Source: a bacterium
Lineage (GTDB): Bacteria; UBP13; UBA5359
Reading direction: 5' to 3'
DNA length: 64,000 nucleotides
NCBI GenBank assembly: GCA_028685295.1
Contig: JAQUEL010000003.1
Location: 1-64,000 of the forward strand
A model generated the notes under the pieces. That model was not told the origin of the DNA and ran no database searches. It worked only from the letters and a program-made list of their open reading frames with translations. This document shows, piece after piece, positions 18,189-28,245 of this stretch. The position numbers and the translations under genes are program-made. Each line of letters starts with the position of its first letter. The stretch's first letter is position 1.

Positions 18189-19448
18189 TTAAATCTCATC
18201 CGGAGAAACGATTCTTCCAGCCACGGCAGAAGCCGCTGCAACTGCAGGGTTGGATAAGTAGACCTCACTCTGAGGATGCCCCATACGTCCCACAAAATTA
18301 CGATTAGTAGTGGCAATAGCTCTCTCTCCGCCGGCCAAGATACCCATATGGCCACCAAGGCATGGACCGCAGGTGGGAGTGCTGAAAGCAGCGCCGGCTT
18401 CCACCAGAGTCTCCGCCAGGCCCTCTCTGATAGCCTGCAGATAGATCTCCTGAGTGCCGGGAATAACAATCAAGCGCACTTTTTTATTTACCTTTCTCCC
18501 CTTCAACACTTTAGCAGCAATCCTCAGATCCTCTATTCTGCCGTTGGTACAAGAGCCTATCACCGCCTGATCTATTGATACATCGCCTGCCTGGCTTACA
18601 GGACGAGCGTTCTCCGGCAGATGGGGAAAAGCAACCATCGGTTCCAGGGCAGAGACATCGATATTATGAATGGAATGGTATATCGCGTCATTATCACTGA
18701 CGTAAAGTATAAAATCATGCTTGGCCCTTCCAGTCATGTAATCGACTGTCTGCTGATCCGGCGGTATGATTCCGTTCTTGCCACCCGCCTCGATAGCCAT
18801 ATTACAAATTGTAAACCTGTCGGCCATCGTCATGTAATCGAACGTATCTCCGGTGAACTCCATAGCTCTGTACAGAGCTCCGTCGACACCTATCATCCCA
18901 ATGATATAAAGTATGAGATCCTTGCCGGATACCCATTTGCCCGGACGTCCCGTGCAGACAAATTTCATACTCTCCGGAACCTTGATCCAGCACTCGCCGG
19001 TAGCCATGGCGGCTGCCATATCCGTACTGCCCATGCCGGTGGAAAAAGCACCGAGCGCACCATAGGTGCAGGTATGCGAATCCGCACCTATGACCAGATC
19101 GCCGGCAACCACCAAGCCTTTATCCGGCAGAAGGGTATGCTCTATACCCATGCAACCTATCTCGAAAAAGTTTTTTATCCCGTATGCTTCTGCAAACCGA
19201 CGCATGATCTTAACTTGCTCTGCCGCCTTGATATCCTTATTGGGCGTGAAGTGATCCGGCACCAGAGCGATCTTGTCACGGTCGAATACTCTCTCGGCGC
19301 CGATCTTTTCGAACGCCTTTATGGCTACCGGAGCGGTGATATCATTGCCGAGAACAAGGTCTACCCCGGCATTAATCAATTCTCCCGGCCTGACAACGCC
19401 TTTGTCGGCATGCGCTGCCAGTATCTTTTCGGTTATCGTCATTCCCAT
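18189..19448 (-). CDS. leuC: 3-isopropylmalate dehydratase large subunit
   Basis: A 419-residue aconitase-family subunit of the short (HACN/LeuC2) type. Iron-sulfur cysteines are seen in [12 protein letters not shown] (about residue 300) and [13 protein letters not shown] (about 360); [13 protein letters not shown] is the conserved active-site loop. The ATG at 19448 has AGGAG nine bases upstream. It catalyses the isomerisation of 2- to 3-isopropylmalate with LeuD and lies 12 bases after leuA. Confidence 0.95.
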   Translation of the reverse strand: MGMTITEKILAAHADKGVVRPGELINAGVDLVLGNDITAPVAIKAFEKIGAERVFDRDKIALVPDHFTPNKDIKAAEQVKIMRRFAEAYGIKNFFEIGCMGIEHTLLPDKGLVVAGDLVIGADSHTCTYGALGAFSTGMGSTDMAAAMATGECWIKVPESMKFVCTGRPGKWVSGKDLILYIIGMIGVDGALYRAMEFTGDTFDYMTMADRFTICNMAIEAGGKNGIIPPDQQTVDYMTGRAKHDFILYVSDNDAIYHSIHNIDVSALEPMVAFPHLPENARPVSQAGDVSIDQAVIGSCTNGRIEDLRIAAKVLKGRKVNKKVRLIVIPGTQEIYLQAIREGLAETLVEAGAAFSTPTCGPCLGGHMGILAGGERAIATTNRNFVGRMGHPQSEVYLSNPAVAAASAVAGRIVSPDEI

Positions 19449-19460
19449 TAGTTATAGCTC

Positions 19461-20990
19461 CTATCGTGATTTCGATTCATATGCCAGCTTATTCAGCGCC
19501 TGAATATATGCCTTGGCACTGGCCTCTATGATATCGGTACTGCTCCCTCTTCCGGTAAAAATACGCCCTTGGTTGTTACCCAGACGTACCATCACTTCAC
19601 CCAGTGCATCCGTTCCCCCGGTTACGGACTTTACTGAATAATCGATAAGCTTATGTTGAAAGTCTACAATATTGTCTATAGTCTTGTAAACGGCATCGAC
19701 AGATCCTACGCCTACAGCGGTATCGATTATCTCCACCCCATCGCGAATAATCCTGATTGCGGCCTCTGGAATAGTGGTCGTTCCTGATGATACATGCATA
19801 TAATCGAGTGTAAAAGTCTCGGGTACAGTATAGACTTCATCAGCAATAATGGATTCGATATCTCTGTCGGATACCTCTTTCTTCTTATCCGCCAGATCCT
19901 TGAAACGTATAAAGGCTTTATTAAGATCATCCTTATCAAGAGCGTAGCCCATCTCATTGAGCTTCTTCTCAAAGGCATGCCGGCCGGAGTGTTTTCCCAA
20001 TACCAACTGACTCTCATTAAGGCCTATATCCCTGGCATCCATTATCTCATAGGTGCTCCGTTCGCACATCACGCCATGCTGATGTATACCGGCTTCATGA
20101 GCAAAGGCATTGACTCCGACAATGGCTTTATTGGGCTGAACTATTATTCCGGTCATATCGCTGACCATCCGGCTGCTCTTATATATCTCCTGCGTATTTA
20201 TATTGGTCTCCAGGCCAAAATAATCCGCACGGGTGGCCAGGGCCATAACGATCTCTTCCAGAGCGGTATTGCCTGCTCTCTCCCCTATGCCGTTCAGCGT
20301 ACACTCAACCTGATCGGCTCCCGCTTCTACAGCTGCCAATGCATTGGCAGCTGCCAGCCCCAGGTCATTATGACAGTGCACGCTTATAGTTACACCTTCT
20401 ATACCCTTTACCCGTTCCCTGATAGTGGAGATAAGCCGACTGAATTCAGTCGGCAATATATAGCCGACGGTATCGGGTATATTCAGAACTGTGGCGCCTG
20501 CATCGATAACAGCCTCAAGCACACGGCAAAGATAATCGGCATCGGTCCGGGAAGCGTCTTCCGCCGAAAATTCTACATCATCGGTGTATTTTCTAGCATA
20601 GGAAACGGCATCCACGGCCATGTTCAGAACATCATCATGGCTCTTCTTCAGCTTATGGGTCAAATGAATATCGGAGGTAGCAATAAAAGTATGGATACGC
20701 GATCTATCTGCATACTGCAAAGCTTCCCAGGCACGATCAATATCTTTACGGTTAGCCCGACAAAGCCCGGCGATAACCGGACCTTTGATATTTTTGGCGA
20801 TCGCTTTTACCGCATCGAAATCACCCTGTGAGGAAATAGGAAAGCCGGCCTCTATTACATCTACGTTCAAGCGTGCCAATTGACGTGCAATTTCCAGCTT
20901 TTCATCGGGATTGAGGCTGGCGCCGGGCGACTGCTCTCCATCTCTGAGGGTGGTATCGAAAATATTAATTATCCTATCCAACCTTTGCAC
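19461..20990 (-). CDS. leuA: 2-isopropylmalate synthase
   Basis: A 509-residue first enzyme of leucine synthesis. The catalytic N-terminal motif is [37 protein letters not shown] carries the metal-binding histidines; the C-terminal allosteric domain (about 390-509; [19 protein letters not shown]) is complete, so leucine feedback inhibition is expected. It follows ilvC after a 157-base spacer that holds a branched inverted repeat. Confidence 0.96.
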   Translation of the reverse strand: MQRLDRIINIFDTTLRDGEQSPGASLNPDEKLEIARQLARLNVDVIEAGFPISSQGDFDAVKAIAKNIKGPVIAGLCRANRKDIDRAWEALQYADRSRIHTFIATSDIHLTHKLKKSHDDVLNMAVDAVSYARKYTDDVEFSAEDASRTDADYLCRVLEAVIDAGATVLNIPDTVGYILPTEFSRLISTIRERVKGIEGVTISVHCHNDLGLAAANALAAVEAGADQVECTLNGIGERAGNTALEEIVMALATRADYFGLETNINTQEIYKSSRMVSDMTGIIVQPNKAIVGVNAFAHEAGIHQHGVMCERSTYEIMDARDIGLNESQLVLGKHSGRHAFEKKLNEMGYALDKDDLNKAFIRFKDLADKKKEVSDRDIESIIADEVYTVPETFTLDYMHVSSGTTTIPEAAIRIIRDGVEIIDTAVGVGSVDAVYKTIDNIVDFQHKLIDYSVKSVTGGTDALGEVMVRLGNNQGRIFTGRGSSTDIIEASAKAYIQALNKLAYESKSR

Positions 20991-21006
20991 CTCCCATATC
21001 AGCTAT

Positions 21007-21138
21007 AAAGCCCGAAGTCCGAAGCAGTTTATGCTCAGGCAAACTGCTTTTGCCTCTAAACCGTCATGATTGCTTCTCAGCCTTAAAGGCTATCGGTTTA
21101 TGTCTGAGTTCTCCTCCGGGCTTCGGACTTCGGGCTTT
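21007..21138. repeat. 132-bp branched inverted-repeat element between ilvC and leuA
   Basis: Perfect 18-bp arms AAAGCCCGAAGTCCGAAG (21007-21024) and CTTCGGACTTCGGGCTTT (21121-21138) close a 96-base loop. Inside, GCAGTTT/AAACTGC (21024-21030 with 21041-21047) forms one hairpin. AAACCG/CGGTTT (21058-21063 with 21094-21099), capped by AGCC/GGCT (21079-21082 with 21088-21091), forms a second. The whole folds as a three-way junction in RNA. It could be a small mobile palindromic repeat, an mRNA processing or stability element, or a partial terminator that tunes leu gene expression. No T run follows, so full termination is unlikely. Confidence 0.75.
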
Positions 21139-21147
21139 ACTTTCAGA

Positions 21148-22140
21148 TTATTTCTTCAGCCATACCATCATATCACGCAGCTCCGCGCCTACCTTCTCAA
21201 TAAGGTGCTCCTTGCCCATTCTGGCGAGAGCATTGAATACAGGGCGATTGGCCTGGTTCTCCAGCATCCATTCACGAGCAAATTCACCGGTCTGGATCTC
21301 GGCTAGTATCTCTTCCATCTCCTCACGGACATAGTCATTGACTATTCTCGGGCCGCGGGTAAGATCACCATACTCAGCTGTATTACTGATGGAATTACGC
21401 ATGGTGGCTATACCGCCTTCATACAAAAGATCTACAATCAGCTTAAGCTCATGCAGACACTCAAAATAGGCTATTTCAGGCTGGTAACCAGCGTTCACTA
21501 AGGTTTCAAAGCCAGCTGTAACCAAGGCAGTGGCACCGCCGCAGAGAACAGCCTGCTCACCAAAAAGATCGGTTTCGGTTTCCTCCTGGAAGGTTGTTTC
21601 CAGAACGCCTGCTCTGGTAGCACCTATACCGGCAGCATAAGCCAGGGCCAACTGCTTGGCCTTGCCGGTATGATCCTGATAAACCGCTATGAGCGCAGGC
21701 ACTCCGGCGCCTTCCGTGTAAACTCTTCTAACAAGATGCCCCGGTCCCTTGGGTGCTACCATCAATACATCAACATCAGCAGGAGGAACTATCTGGCCGA
21801 AATGGATATTGAAGCCATGTGAAAAAAGCAACGCGTTGCCCGGCTTCAGGCCTTTCTGAACCTCGTTTTTGTAAACCTTGGATTGAACCTCATCTTCGGT
21901 AAGGATCTGAATTATATCAGCCTTCCCGGCGGCTTCTGCGGCGCCAAGGGGTGTAAAGCCGTCTTCAACGGCCTTCTTCCAGTTAGCGCTGCCTTCCAAA
22001 TCGCTGACGATTACATTGAGGCCGCTGTCTCTCAAGTTCTGCGCCTGAGCATGCCCCTGGCTGCCATATCCGATAATAGCTATAACCTTTCCCTTCAACA
22101 GACCCAGATCGGCATCCTTGTCATAATAAATCTTTGCCAT
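21148..22140 (-). CDS. ilvC: Ketol-acid reductoisomerase (NADP+), class I
   Basis: A 330-residue enzyme, typical for class I. The nucleotide-binding motif [19 protein letters not shown] is at about residues 24-42; [13 protein letters not shown] and [20 protein letters not shown] carry the Mg2+/substrate residues; [16 protein letters not shown] is the knotted C-terminal domain. It converts acetolactate and acetohydroxybutyrate to the dihydroxy acids for Val/Leu/Ile. It lies 54 bases after ilvN. Confidence 0.97.
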   Translation of the reverse strand: MAKIYYDKDADLGLLKGKVIAIIGYGSQGHAQAQNLRDSGLNVIVSDLEGSANWKKAVEDGFTPLGAAEAAGKADIIQILTEDEVQSKVYKNEVQKGLKPGNALLFSHGFNIHFGQIVPPADVDVLMVAPKGPGHLVRRVYTEGAGVPALIAVYQDHTGKAKQLALAYAAGIGATRAGVLETTFQEETETDLFGEQAVLCGGATALVTAGFETLVNAGYQPEIAYFECLHELKLIVDLLYEGGIATMRNSISNTAEYGDLTRGPRIVNDYVREEMEEILAEIQTGEFAREWMLENQANRPVFNALARMGKEHLIEKVGAELRDMMVWLKK

Positions 22141-22194
22141 TGTACATTCCTCCTCTATTTTAGTAACTACTCTATCTATTCTCTGTAGTTACAT

Positions 22195-22683
22195 TCACTC
22201 TGTATTCTTAGAACCCCTCGCTAAAACTATTTTACCGGTTCTGACTATCTCTTTTATACCAAAGGGCCTGAACAACTGCTCTATGGCGTTAATCTTATCC
22301 TCGCTTCCCGTTATTTCAACCACAAATGCCTTGTCCGAGACATCCACAATTTTTCCTCGGAATATATCCGTTATCTGCATGATCTCATTGCGGTTGCGAG
22401 TTTCGACACTAACCTTTATAAGGGCCAGTTCTCTTTCTACGACACTCTCTTCCGTGTGATCATAAACCTTTATGACTTCCACCAGCTTATGTATCTGCTT
22501 ACGTATCTGTTCCAGAGCCGCTACGTCACCCTCCACCACAATCGTCATCCTTGAAGTATCCGGATTTTCAGTTGAATTCACCGAGAGGCTCTCTATATTG
22601 AAGCCTCTTCTGGCGAACAGACCGGACACTCGCGTCAAAACGCCGGGGTGATTGGATACCAGCACTGATAAAGTATGTCTCAT
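22195..22683 (-). CDS. ilvN: Acetolactate synthase small (regulatory) subunit
   Basis: A 162-residue regulatory subunit with an N-terminal ACT domain (LSVLVSNHPGVLTRVSGLFA, RGFNIESLSVNSTENPDTSR) and a C-terminal ACT-like domain. It confers valine/leucine feedback on IlvB. It is sometimes named ilvH. A 125-base spacer with inverted repeats separates it from ilvB. Confidence 0.94.
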   Translation of the reverse strand: MRHTLSVLVSNHPGVLTRVSGLFARRGFNIESLSVNSTENPDTSRMTIVVEGDVAALEQIRKQIHKLVEVIKVYDHTEESVVERELALIKVSVETRNRNEIMQITDIFRGKIVDVSDKAFVVEITGSEDKINAIEQLFRPFGIKEIVRTGKIVLARGSKNTE

Positions 22684-22700
22684 ATCACTTCCCCTTTTCT

Positions 22701-22792
22701 AATGCAGAATGTGGGATCGCATCTCTCTCATTTCTGCATTCAGGTTTTTCTTTATTTGCGAATACGGGACCCAAAATCAAATTCACATTCTG
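22701..22792. repeat. Overlapping inverted repeats in the ilvB-ilvN spacer
   Basis: Two competing stems share one arm. AATGCAGAA (22701-22709) pairs with TTCTGCATT (22732-22740), while CAGAATGTG (22705-22713) pairs with CACATTCTG (22784-22792). The 125-base spacer is unusually long for this operon. It may be a mini-repeat insertion or a conformational element controlling ilvN; the sequence alone does not decide. Confidence 0.5.
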
Positions 22793-22808
22793 CCTCTTAT
22801 CCTGTCAT

Positions 22809-24488
22809 CTAATCTACCATCATTTTATCGATACTGCCTCCGGCAGGTATCATCGGCATAACATTCTCTTCCCGTGCAACGATAAAATCGATAATACAGG
22901 GAATATCCGTGCATTCCAGCGCACGCTGTAAAGCAGGTTCAACCTCTTCCGGAGTCTGGACCCTGATACCCATTGCGCCATAGGCTTCCGCCAACTTAAT
23001 AAAATCCGGATTGGTATAACCGATGTCGGTATGCGAATAACGTCTGTCATAAAACAACTGCTGCCACTGCCGCACCATACCCAGATATCCATTATTAAGA
23101 ATGGCAATTTTTATAGGGAGCTTATTCGATACGGCAGTCGCCATCTCCTGGATATTCATCTGTATGCTACCGTCGCCGGCGATATCGAAAACTATATCAT
23201 CCGGACAAGCAATCTGCGCCCCAATAGCGGCCGGCAGACCATATCCCATAGTGCCGAGACCACCGGAAGAAATAAATTGTCTTGGACGTGATGCTTTATA
23301 GAACTGAGCAGCCCACATCTGGTTTTGCCCGACTTCCGTGGTAATGATCGCCTTACCTTCGGTAAGACGGTGTATCGTTTCAATAATCGCCTGAGGCTTG
23401 ATCCCATCGGTACCATCACAGCCATAGCTCAATGGATATTGCCTTCGCCACTCGTCGATACGCTCTCGCCAGGCAGTGATCTCCATGGGTTTTACTTCTT
23501 CCAGAAGCGTTTGCAGTATATTACGCGCATCACCGACTATAGGCACATCCACAGCGACGCTCTTTCCGATCTCCGCCGGGTCTATATCTATATGGATCAC
23601 CGAAGCATTGGGAGCAAAAGTATCCAGCCTGCCGGTAACTCTGTCGTCAAAGCGCGCACCGATCACAATAAGCAGATCTGCTTCATGCACTGCATAATTG
23701 GAATAAGCTGTGCCATGCATGCCCAGCATACCAAGCGATAACGGATCATCCTCAGGGAAAACGCCTTTTCCCATAAGAGAGGTAGCCACAGGTATACCGG
23801 TCAACCGTGCCAGCTTCGTTAATTCAGCTGAAGCACCGGCGGCAACAACGCCACCACCAGCCAGAATAATCGGCTGCTTGGCTTTTTTTATAAGTCGGGC
23901 CGCATTCTTTATTTGCATTGGATGGCCTTCATAGTAAGGCTTATATCCGGGCATATTGATCTTTTCCGGATAACTGAACTCCATGGTCGCACTACAGACA
24001 TCCGTCGGCAGGTCTATGACTACCGGTCCGGGACGGCCGGTGGAAGCTATATGAAAAGCCTCTTTAACGGTTCTGGCCAGATCACGCACATCCTTAACCA
24101 GGAAATTATGTTTAACAATGGGCATCATTATGCCGGTTACATCGGCTTCCTGGAAAGAATCCTTGCCAAGGGCCGTGGTCTTAACCTGTCCCGTTATTGC
24201 CACCAGAGGAATAGAATCCATATGCGCGGTAGCTATACCACTTACCAAGTTGCAAGCGCCGGGGCCGGATGTTGCCAGGCAGACACCGACGCATCCGGTA
24301 GCACGGGCATAGCCGTCCGCAGCATGCACGGCTCCCTGCTCATGACGCACCAGTATATGCCGAATGCCTTCGACATCATATAGAGCGTCATAGATAGGAA
24401 GAACTACCCCGCCGGGATAGCCGAAAATAACTTCAACACCTTCCCGACGCAACGATTCGATAAGAATTCTAGCTCCGTTAATTTTCAC
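22809..24488 (-). CDS. ilvB: Acetolactate synthase large (catalytic) subunit
   Basis: A 559-residue ThDP enzyme that makes acetolactate or acetohydroxybutyrate. The N-terminal motif VIFGYPGGVVLPIYDAL includes the catalytic Glu region (HEQGAVHAADGYARATG); a central FAD domain and a C-terminal ThDP motif (GDGSIQMNIQEMATAV, then NNGYLGMVRQWQQLFY) complete it. The start is set at the GTG at 24488, which has AAGGAG eight bases upstream; a reading from 24497 would begin inside that ribosome site. It lies 12 bases after ilvD. Confidence 0.96.
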   Translation of the reverse strand: MKINGARILIESLRREGVEVIFGYPGGVVLPIYDALYDVEGIRHILVRHEQGAVHAADGYARATGCVGVCLATSGPGACNLVSGIATAHMDSIPLVAITGQVKTTALGKDSFQEADVTGIMMPIVKHNFLVKDVRDLARTVKEAFHIASTGRPGPVVIDLPTDVCSATMEFSYPEKINMPGYKPYYEGHPMQIKNAARLIKKAKQPIILAGGGVVAAGASAELTKLARLTGIPVATSLMGKGVFPEDDPLSLGMLGMHGTAYSNYAVHEADLLIVIGARFDDRVTGRLDTFAPNASVIHIDIDPAEIGKSVAVDVPIVGDARNILQTLLEEVKPMEITAWRERIDEWRRQYPLSYGCDGTDGIKPQAIIETIHRLTEGKAIITTEVGQNQMWAAQFYKASRPRQFISSGGLGTMGYGLPAAIGAQIACPDDIVFDIAGDGSIQMNIQEMATAVSNKLPIKIAILNNGYLGMVRQWQQLFYDRRYSHTDIGYTNPDFIKLAEAYGAMGIRVQTPEEVEPALQRALECTDIPCIIDFIVAREENVMPMIPAGGSIDKMMVD

Positions 24489-24500
24489 GTAACACACTCC

Positions 24501-26159
24501 TTATTTCAATACAGCACCGTTACCGGCCGAAGTTACCAGGCGAGCATATCGCCCCAGGTACCCCTCGCTAATCTTAGCTTCCGGCTCTTTCCAGGCAGAA
24601 CGACGCTGCTCCAGTGTAGCATCATCAACAAGTAAATCCAAACGCTTTCCAGGTATGTCGATGTTTATGGTATCGCCTTCCTCTATAAAAGCTATAGGAC
24701 CACCCTCCATGGCTTCAGGCGATATATGACCTATTGCAGCACCTCTGGTCGCACCGGAAAAACGGCCGTCAGTTATTAAAGCAACGCATTTATCAAGTCC
24801 CATTCCTGCCAACGTAGAGGTCGGCGAGAGCATCTCCCTCATGCCGGGACCACCCTTGGGACCTTCATAACGGATAACAACAACATCTCCTGCGTTTATC
24901 TTGCCGCCTGTTATAGCAGCCTGTGCCTCTTCCTCGGAATTGAAGACACGAGCCGGTCCCTGATGGCAAAGCATCTCATCAGCTACGGCAGCCTGTTTGA
25001 CAACAGCGCCTCCAGATGCAATGTTCCCACGAAGAATGGCTATTCCACCTTTTTCATGGTATGGATTATCCAGAAATCTTATGACGTCGTCTCTTCTTAC
25101 AACAGCATGTTCGATATTCTTTCTGACGGTTTCTCCCGTCACAGTCAAAGCGTCTCCGTTTATCAGCCCCGTACGGCTAAGAGTTTTCATCACAGCCTGG
25201 ACACCGCCGGCTTCATCAAGATCCACTAAAAAATGGTTTCCTGCAGGCGCAAGGCTGCAAAGGTGCGGTGTTTTGTCGCTTATGGAATCAAAGGCATCCA
25301 ACTCCAATGGTACTCTTGCTTCAACAGCTATAGCCGGTACATGAAGAACCGTATTCGTAGAGCATCCCAGCGCCATATCCACGGCAATGGCATTGGCAAA
25401 AGCCTCTTTGGTCATTATATCGCGAGGTAGTATGTTTCGCCGCCATATCTCCACAGCTTTCATACCCGCTTCCTTGGCTAGGCGGATACGCGCTCCGCTT
25501 ACTGCCGGCACCGTTCCATTGCCGGGTATACCCATGCCCAGGGCCTCAACCAGACAATTCATGGAATTAGCAGTGAACATTCCGGAACAGGAGCCGCAAC
25601 CCGGGCAGGCGCACGCCTCCAGTTCCTCCAAATCCTCACAACTCATTTTGCCTGCGTTAACGGTGCCTACGGCTTCAAATACATCTGTCAGCGATACGGC
25701 AGAACCTCTATAGTTTCCGGGAAGCATAGGGCCGCCGCTGATAACGACCGCGGGTATATTCAAGCGAGCTGCAGCCATCAACATGCCGGGAACAATTTTA
25801 TCGCAATTGGGTATCAATACCAAAGCGTCAAAGCAATGAGCCATAGCCATTGTTTCCACACTATCGGCAATCAACTCTCGGCTTGCCAATGAATACTTCA
25901 TACCGCGATGCCCCATGGCAATACCGTCACAAACACCTATAGCGCCAAATTCCACCGGCACGCCGCCGGCCATTCTTATGCCGGCTTTCACTGCCTCGGC
26001 AATCTTGCTCAAATGGATATGTCCGGGAATGATTTCATTGACGGAATTGCACACCCCTATAAGAGGTCGTTCCAATTCCTCATGGGTATACCCCATAGCC
26101 ATAAACAGAGATCTGTGCGGTGCTCTTTCCACACCTTTTTTGACCATATCGCTTTTCAA
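24501..26159 (-). CDS. ilvD: Dihydroxy-acid dehydratase
   Basis: A 552-residue iron-sulfur dehydratase and first gene of the branched-chain operon. Cluster cysteines occur in [19 protein letters not shown] and [18 protein letters not shown]; the C-terminal signature [20 protein letters not shown] is intact. It makes the 2-keto acids of valine and isoleucine. The start lies 22 bases after the terminator T run of the T-box leader, so its expression should rise when tRNA-Leu is uncharged. Confidence 0.96.
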   Translation of the reverse strand: MKSDMVKKGVERAPHRSLFMAMGYTHEELERPLIGVCNSVNEIIPGHIHLSKIAEAVKAGIRMAGGVPVEFGAIGVCDGIAMGHRGMKYSLASRELIADSVETMAMAHCFDALVLIPNCDKIVPGMLMAAARLNIPAVVISGGPMLPGNYRGSAVSLTDVFEAVGTVNAGKMSCEDLEELEACACPGCGSCSGMFTANSMNCLVEALGMGIPGNGTVPAVSGARIRLAKEAGMKAVEIWRRNILPRDIMTKEAFANAIAVDMALGCSTNTVLHVPAIAVEARVPLELDAFDSISDKTPHLCSLAPAGNHFLVDLDEAGGVQAVMKTLSRTGLINGDALTVTGETVRKNIEHAVVRRDDVIRFLDNPYHEKGGIAILRGNIASGGAVVKQAAVADEMLCHQGPARVFNSEEEAQAAITGGKINAGDVVVIRYEGPKGGPGMREMLSPTSTLAGMGLDKCVALITDGRFSGATRGAAIGHISPEAMEGGPIAFIEEGDTINIDIPGKRLDLLVDDATLEQRRSAWKEPEAKISEGYLGRYARLVTSAGNGAVLK

Positions 26160-26181
26160 TGCTATCCCTTCCTCTCTTCAT

Positions 26182-26440
26182 AAAAAAAGCCGCTCGCCCT
26201 TAGGGACGAGAGGCCATGCCTTCGTGTTACCACCCTGGTTCGGATACGCAGACAAAACAATGCCGGCGAAACCCTCATGCGGCAGTATAACGCCTGCCAA
26301 ACCGTCACTGCCTAAACCGTATCGGTCTCAGCAGAGAGGCTCCAGGATGAGTTTCAGCGTAAGCAAGCACCGGATCTCAGCATAACCGGCTCTCTGTGGC
26401 CTCTTTATTCGCTTACTTGGTCCCTTCACAGCCTTTATCA
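26182..26440 (-). promoter_or_regulatory. T-box leader, leucine-type (CUC specifier), upstream of ilvD
   Basis: The conserved T-box core reads AGGGTGGTAAC on the minus strand (26226-26236). It is followed by a strong terminator: stem GCCTCTCGTCCC / GGGCGAGCGGC around 26189-26213 and a T7 run at 26182-26188. Upstream, Stem I closes with AGAGGC/GCCTCT, and its specifier loop contains GAAA-CTC-ATCCTGG, giving codon CTC (Leu) at 26349-26351. Uncharged tRNA-Leu should pair at the codon and the T-box bulge and favour read-through into ilvD and the downstream leu genes, as in the Bacillus ilv-leu leader. The exact 5' end is estimated from the promoter. Confidence 0.92.
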
Positions 26441-26464
26441 ATAACTTGAAATTCTATGGTAGGT

Positions 26465-26494
26465 AGTATATCATAGAGATTTCTGCGGCGTCAA
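26465..26494 (-). promoter_or_regulatory. Promoter of the T-box/ilv-leu operon
   Basis: A -35 box TTGACG (26489-26494) and a -10 box TATACT (26465-26470), 18 bases apart, lie just upstream of the T-box leader on the minus strand. Transcription should start near 26458. The rest of the stretch between this promoter and the aminotransferase stop at 26559 shows nothing further. Confidence 0.65.
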
Positions 26495-26558
26495 GCAAAA
26501 TTTAGGAGTGGGCAGGGACTGGCCCTTCACCCTTGTCAAGTGTAAAGAGCCGCTCCCC

Positions 26559-27716
26559 TTACTCACGGCTTCTTACAAATTTTTCAATCCTTGCCAATGC
26601 CTCTTCAATACGCTCATAGGAAATGGAATAGGAGCACCTTACATATCCTTCGCCACAAGCGCCGAATGCCGTTCCCGGAACAACGGCTACCTTCTCCTCG
26701 AATAAAAGCCTTTCGGCAAACTCCTCACTTGTCAGCCCTGTTCTTTTTATTGAAGGAAAGATATAAAATGCTCCGTCCGGCATGGGCACCTCAAGCCCGA
26801 TCTCGTTGAGTCCCCGATGTATCAGGTGACGGCGCCGATTATACTCGGAGACCATCTCCTCAACCTCCGGACCTTCATTCTTCAGAGCTTCGATGGCTGC
26901 CGTCTGGCTCATTATCGGTGCGCATAGCGCCACATACTGGTGAATCTTCACAGCGGCATTTAATATGTCCACAGGCCCTGCAATATACCCCAAACGCCAG
27001 CCGGTCATGGCATAGGCCTTGGAAAAGCCGTTAAGTGTAATGACTCTCTCCTTCATTCCCGGCAGGGAGGCTATAGATAGATGTGACATGTCGTAGGTCA
27101 GCTTTTCGTATATTTCATCCGATATAATTATCAGATCATGTTTGACGGCTAACGCCGCTATCCGTTCAAGCTCCTCTGCAGATAATGACATTCCTGTAGG
27201 ATTATTAGGATAACAGAGCAATATGGCCTTTGTTTTCTCCGTTACGGCATGCTCTATTATGTCAGCGGTAACTCTGAAACCGTCGGCACTGCGTGCCTCT
27301 ACCGCCACCGCCACACCACCTGCCATAACAACACACGGCTTGTATGACACATATGAAGGCTCGAAAACAATGACTTCATCACCGGGATTGAGAATAGCCC
27401 GCAGCGTTATATCCAGGGCTTCACTGACTCCAACGGTTATCAGTATTTCTTTCTCCGGATTATATTCCACGCCATGCACTTTGGAAATATGTCCGGATAT
27501 GACCTGGCGAAGCTCCAGCAAGCCATGGTTGGAGGTATACATCGTCTGTCCCTGTGCCAGCGAAGATACACAAGCATTTCTTATCCTCTCCGGGGTAACG
27601 AAATCCGGTTCGCCGATTCCCAGCGACAACACGCCATCCATTGTGGAAACTATATCAAAAAAGCGCCTGATCCCTGATGGCGGCATGGTCTCTATAATTT
27701 GTGATACTCTACTCAT
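26559..27716 (-). CDS. PLP-dependent aminotransferase, class I/II (aspartate/aromatic type)
   Basis: A 385-residue fold-type I aminotransferase. The pyridoxal lysine lies in LNGFSKAYAMTGWRLGYIAG (about residue 237); CYPNNPTGMSLS and IISDEIYEKLTYD are the family motifs. The start at 27716 has AAAGGAGGCGACAG just upstream and overlaps the scpB stop by 8 bases; a longer form to 27773 would overlap scpB much more. The substrate cannot be fixed; aromatic or branched-chain keto acids are possible, and the ilv-leu operon starts just downstream but under its own promoter. Confidence 0.88.
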   Translation of the reverse strand: MSRVSQIIETMPPSGIRRFFDIVSTMDGVLSLGIGEPDFVTPERIRNACVSSLAQGQTMYTSNHGLLELRQVISGHISKVHGVEYNPEKEILITVGVSEALDITLRAILNPGDEVIVFEPSYVSYKPCVVMAGGVAVAVEARSADGFRVTADIIEHAVTEKTKAILLCYPNNPTGMSLSAEELERIAALAVKHDLIIISDEIYEKLTYDMSHLSIASLPGMKERVITLNGFSKAYAMTGWRLGYIAGPVDILNAAVKIHQYVALCAPIMSQTAAIEALKNEGPEVEEMVSEYNRRRHLIHRGLNEIGLEVPMPDGAFYIFPSIKRTGLTSEEFAERLLFEEKVAVVPGTAFGACGEGYVRCSYSISYERIEEALARIEKFVRSRE

Positions 27717-28245
27717 CTGTCGCCTCCTTTTCATCGCCTGCTTCTTTCTCCTCCGGCAGAGGAGGTAAATCATTCAATCCGTTAAAGCCGAAATATCTAA
27801 GAAACTCCTCAGTTGTTCCATATAATATCGGTCGCCCGACGGTATCCTTACGCCCTACCGCTTTTATCAGCCGGTAAAGAGAGAGGCGTTCGATAACGCC
27901 GTCGCAATTCACTCCCCTGATAGCTTCTATTTCGGCTCTGGTTATCGGCTGCTTATAAGCAATTATAGCCATCGTCTCCATGGCAGCACGTGAAAGACGC
28001 CCGCGTTCATGTGCCAGCAGTCTTTCAATATAATCTGCAACCTCATTTCTGGTGCACATCTGATAGCCGCCCGCTACAGGTACTATCTGCAGCCCTCCGG
28101 CTGCATAATCATCCATAAGCCGCTGAGCAATCTCTTCGACCGTATCCGGCGGCAATTCCAACAGCATTGCCGCTTGCCTGACATCAAGTGGCCCCCCGGC
28201 TACAAACAGCAGCGCTTCCAGTGCGTTCTTCCGCTCTTCAAGCAT
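27709..28245 (-). CDS. scpB: Segregation and condensation protein B
   Basis: A 178-residue kleisin partner with two winged-helix domains (for example ALEALLFVAGGPLDVRQAA and GRLSRAAMETMAIIAYKQPI, then TRAEIEAIRGVNCDGVI). It binds ScpA and SMC for chromosome condensation. The ATG at 28245 has GAGGA eight bases upstream; an ATG two codons earlier (28251) is too close to it. It overlaps the scpA stop by 8 bases. Confidence 0.94.
   Translation of the reverse strand: MLEERKNALEALLFVAGGPLDVRQAAMLLELPPDTVEEIAQRLMDDYAAGGLQIVPVAGGYQMCTRNEVADYIERLLAHERGRLSRAAMETMAIIAYKQPITRAEIEAIRGVNCDGVIERLSLYRLIKAVGRKDTVGRPILYGTTEEFLRYFGFNGLNDLPPLPEEKEAGDEKEATDE

Noticed and set aside
18621-19451. 276-codon plus-strand open frame opposite leuC
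   Set aside because: It lies fully antisense to leuC, which has clear aconitase motifs; the plus-strand translation shows no recognisable domain and is rich in His, Tyr and Arg as expected for a shadow frame.
19794-20831. 345-codon plus-strand open frame opposite leuA
   Set aside because: Antisense to well-supported leuA; composition and lack of motifs mark it as a shadow.
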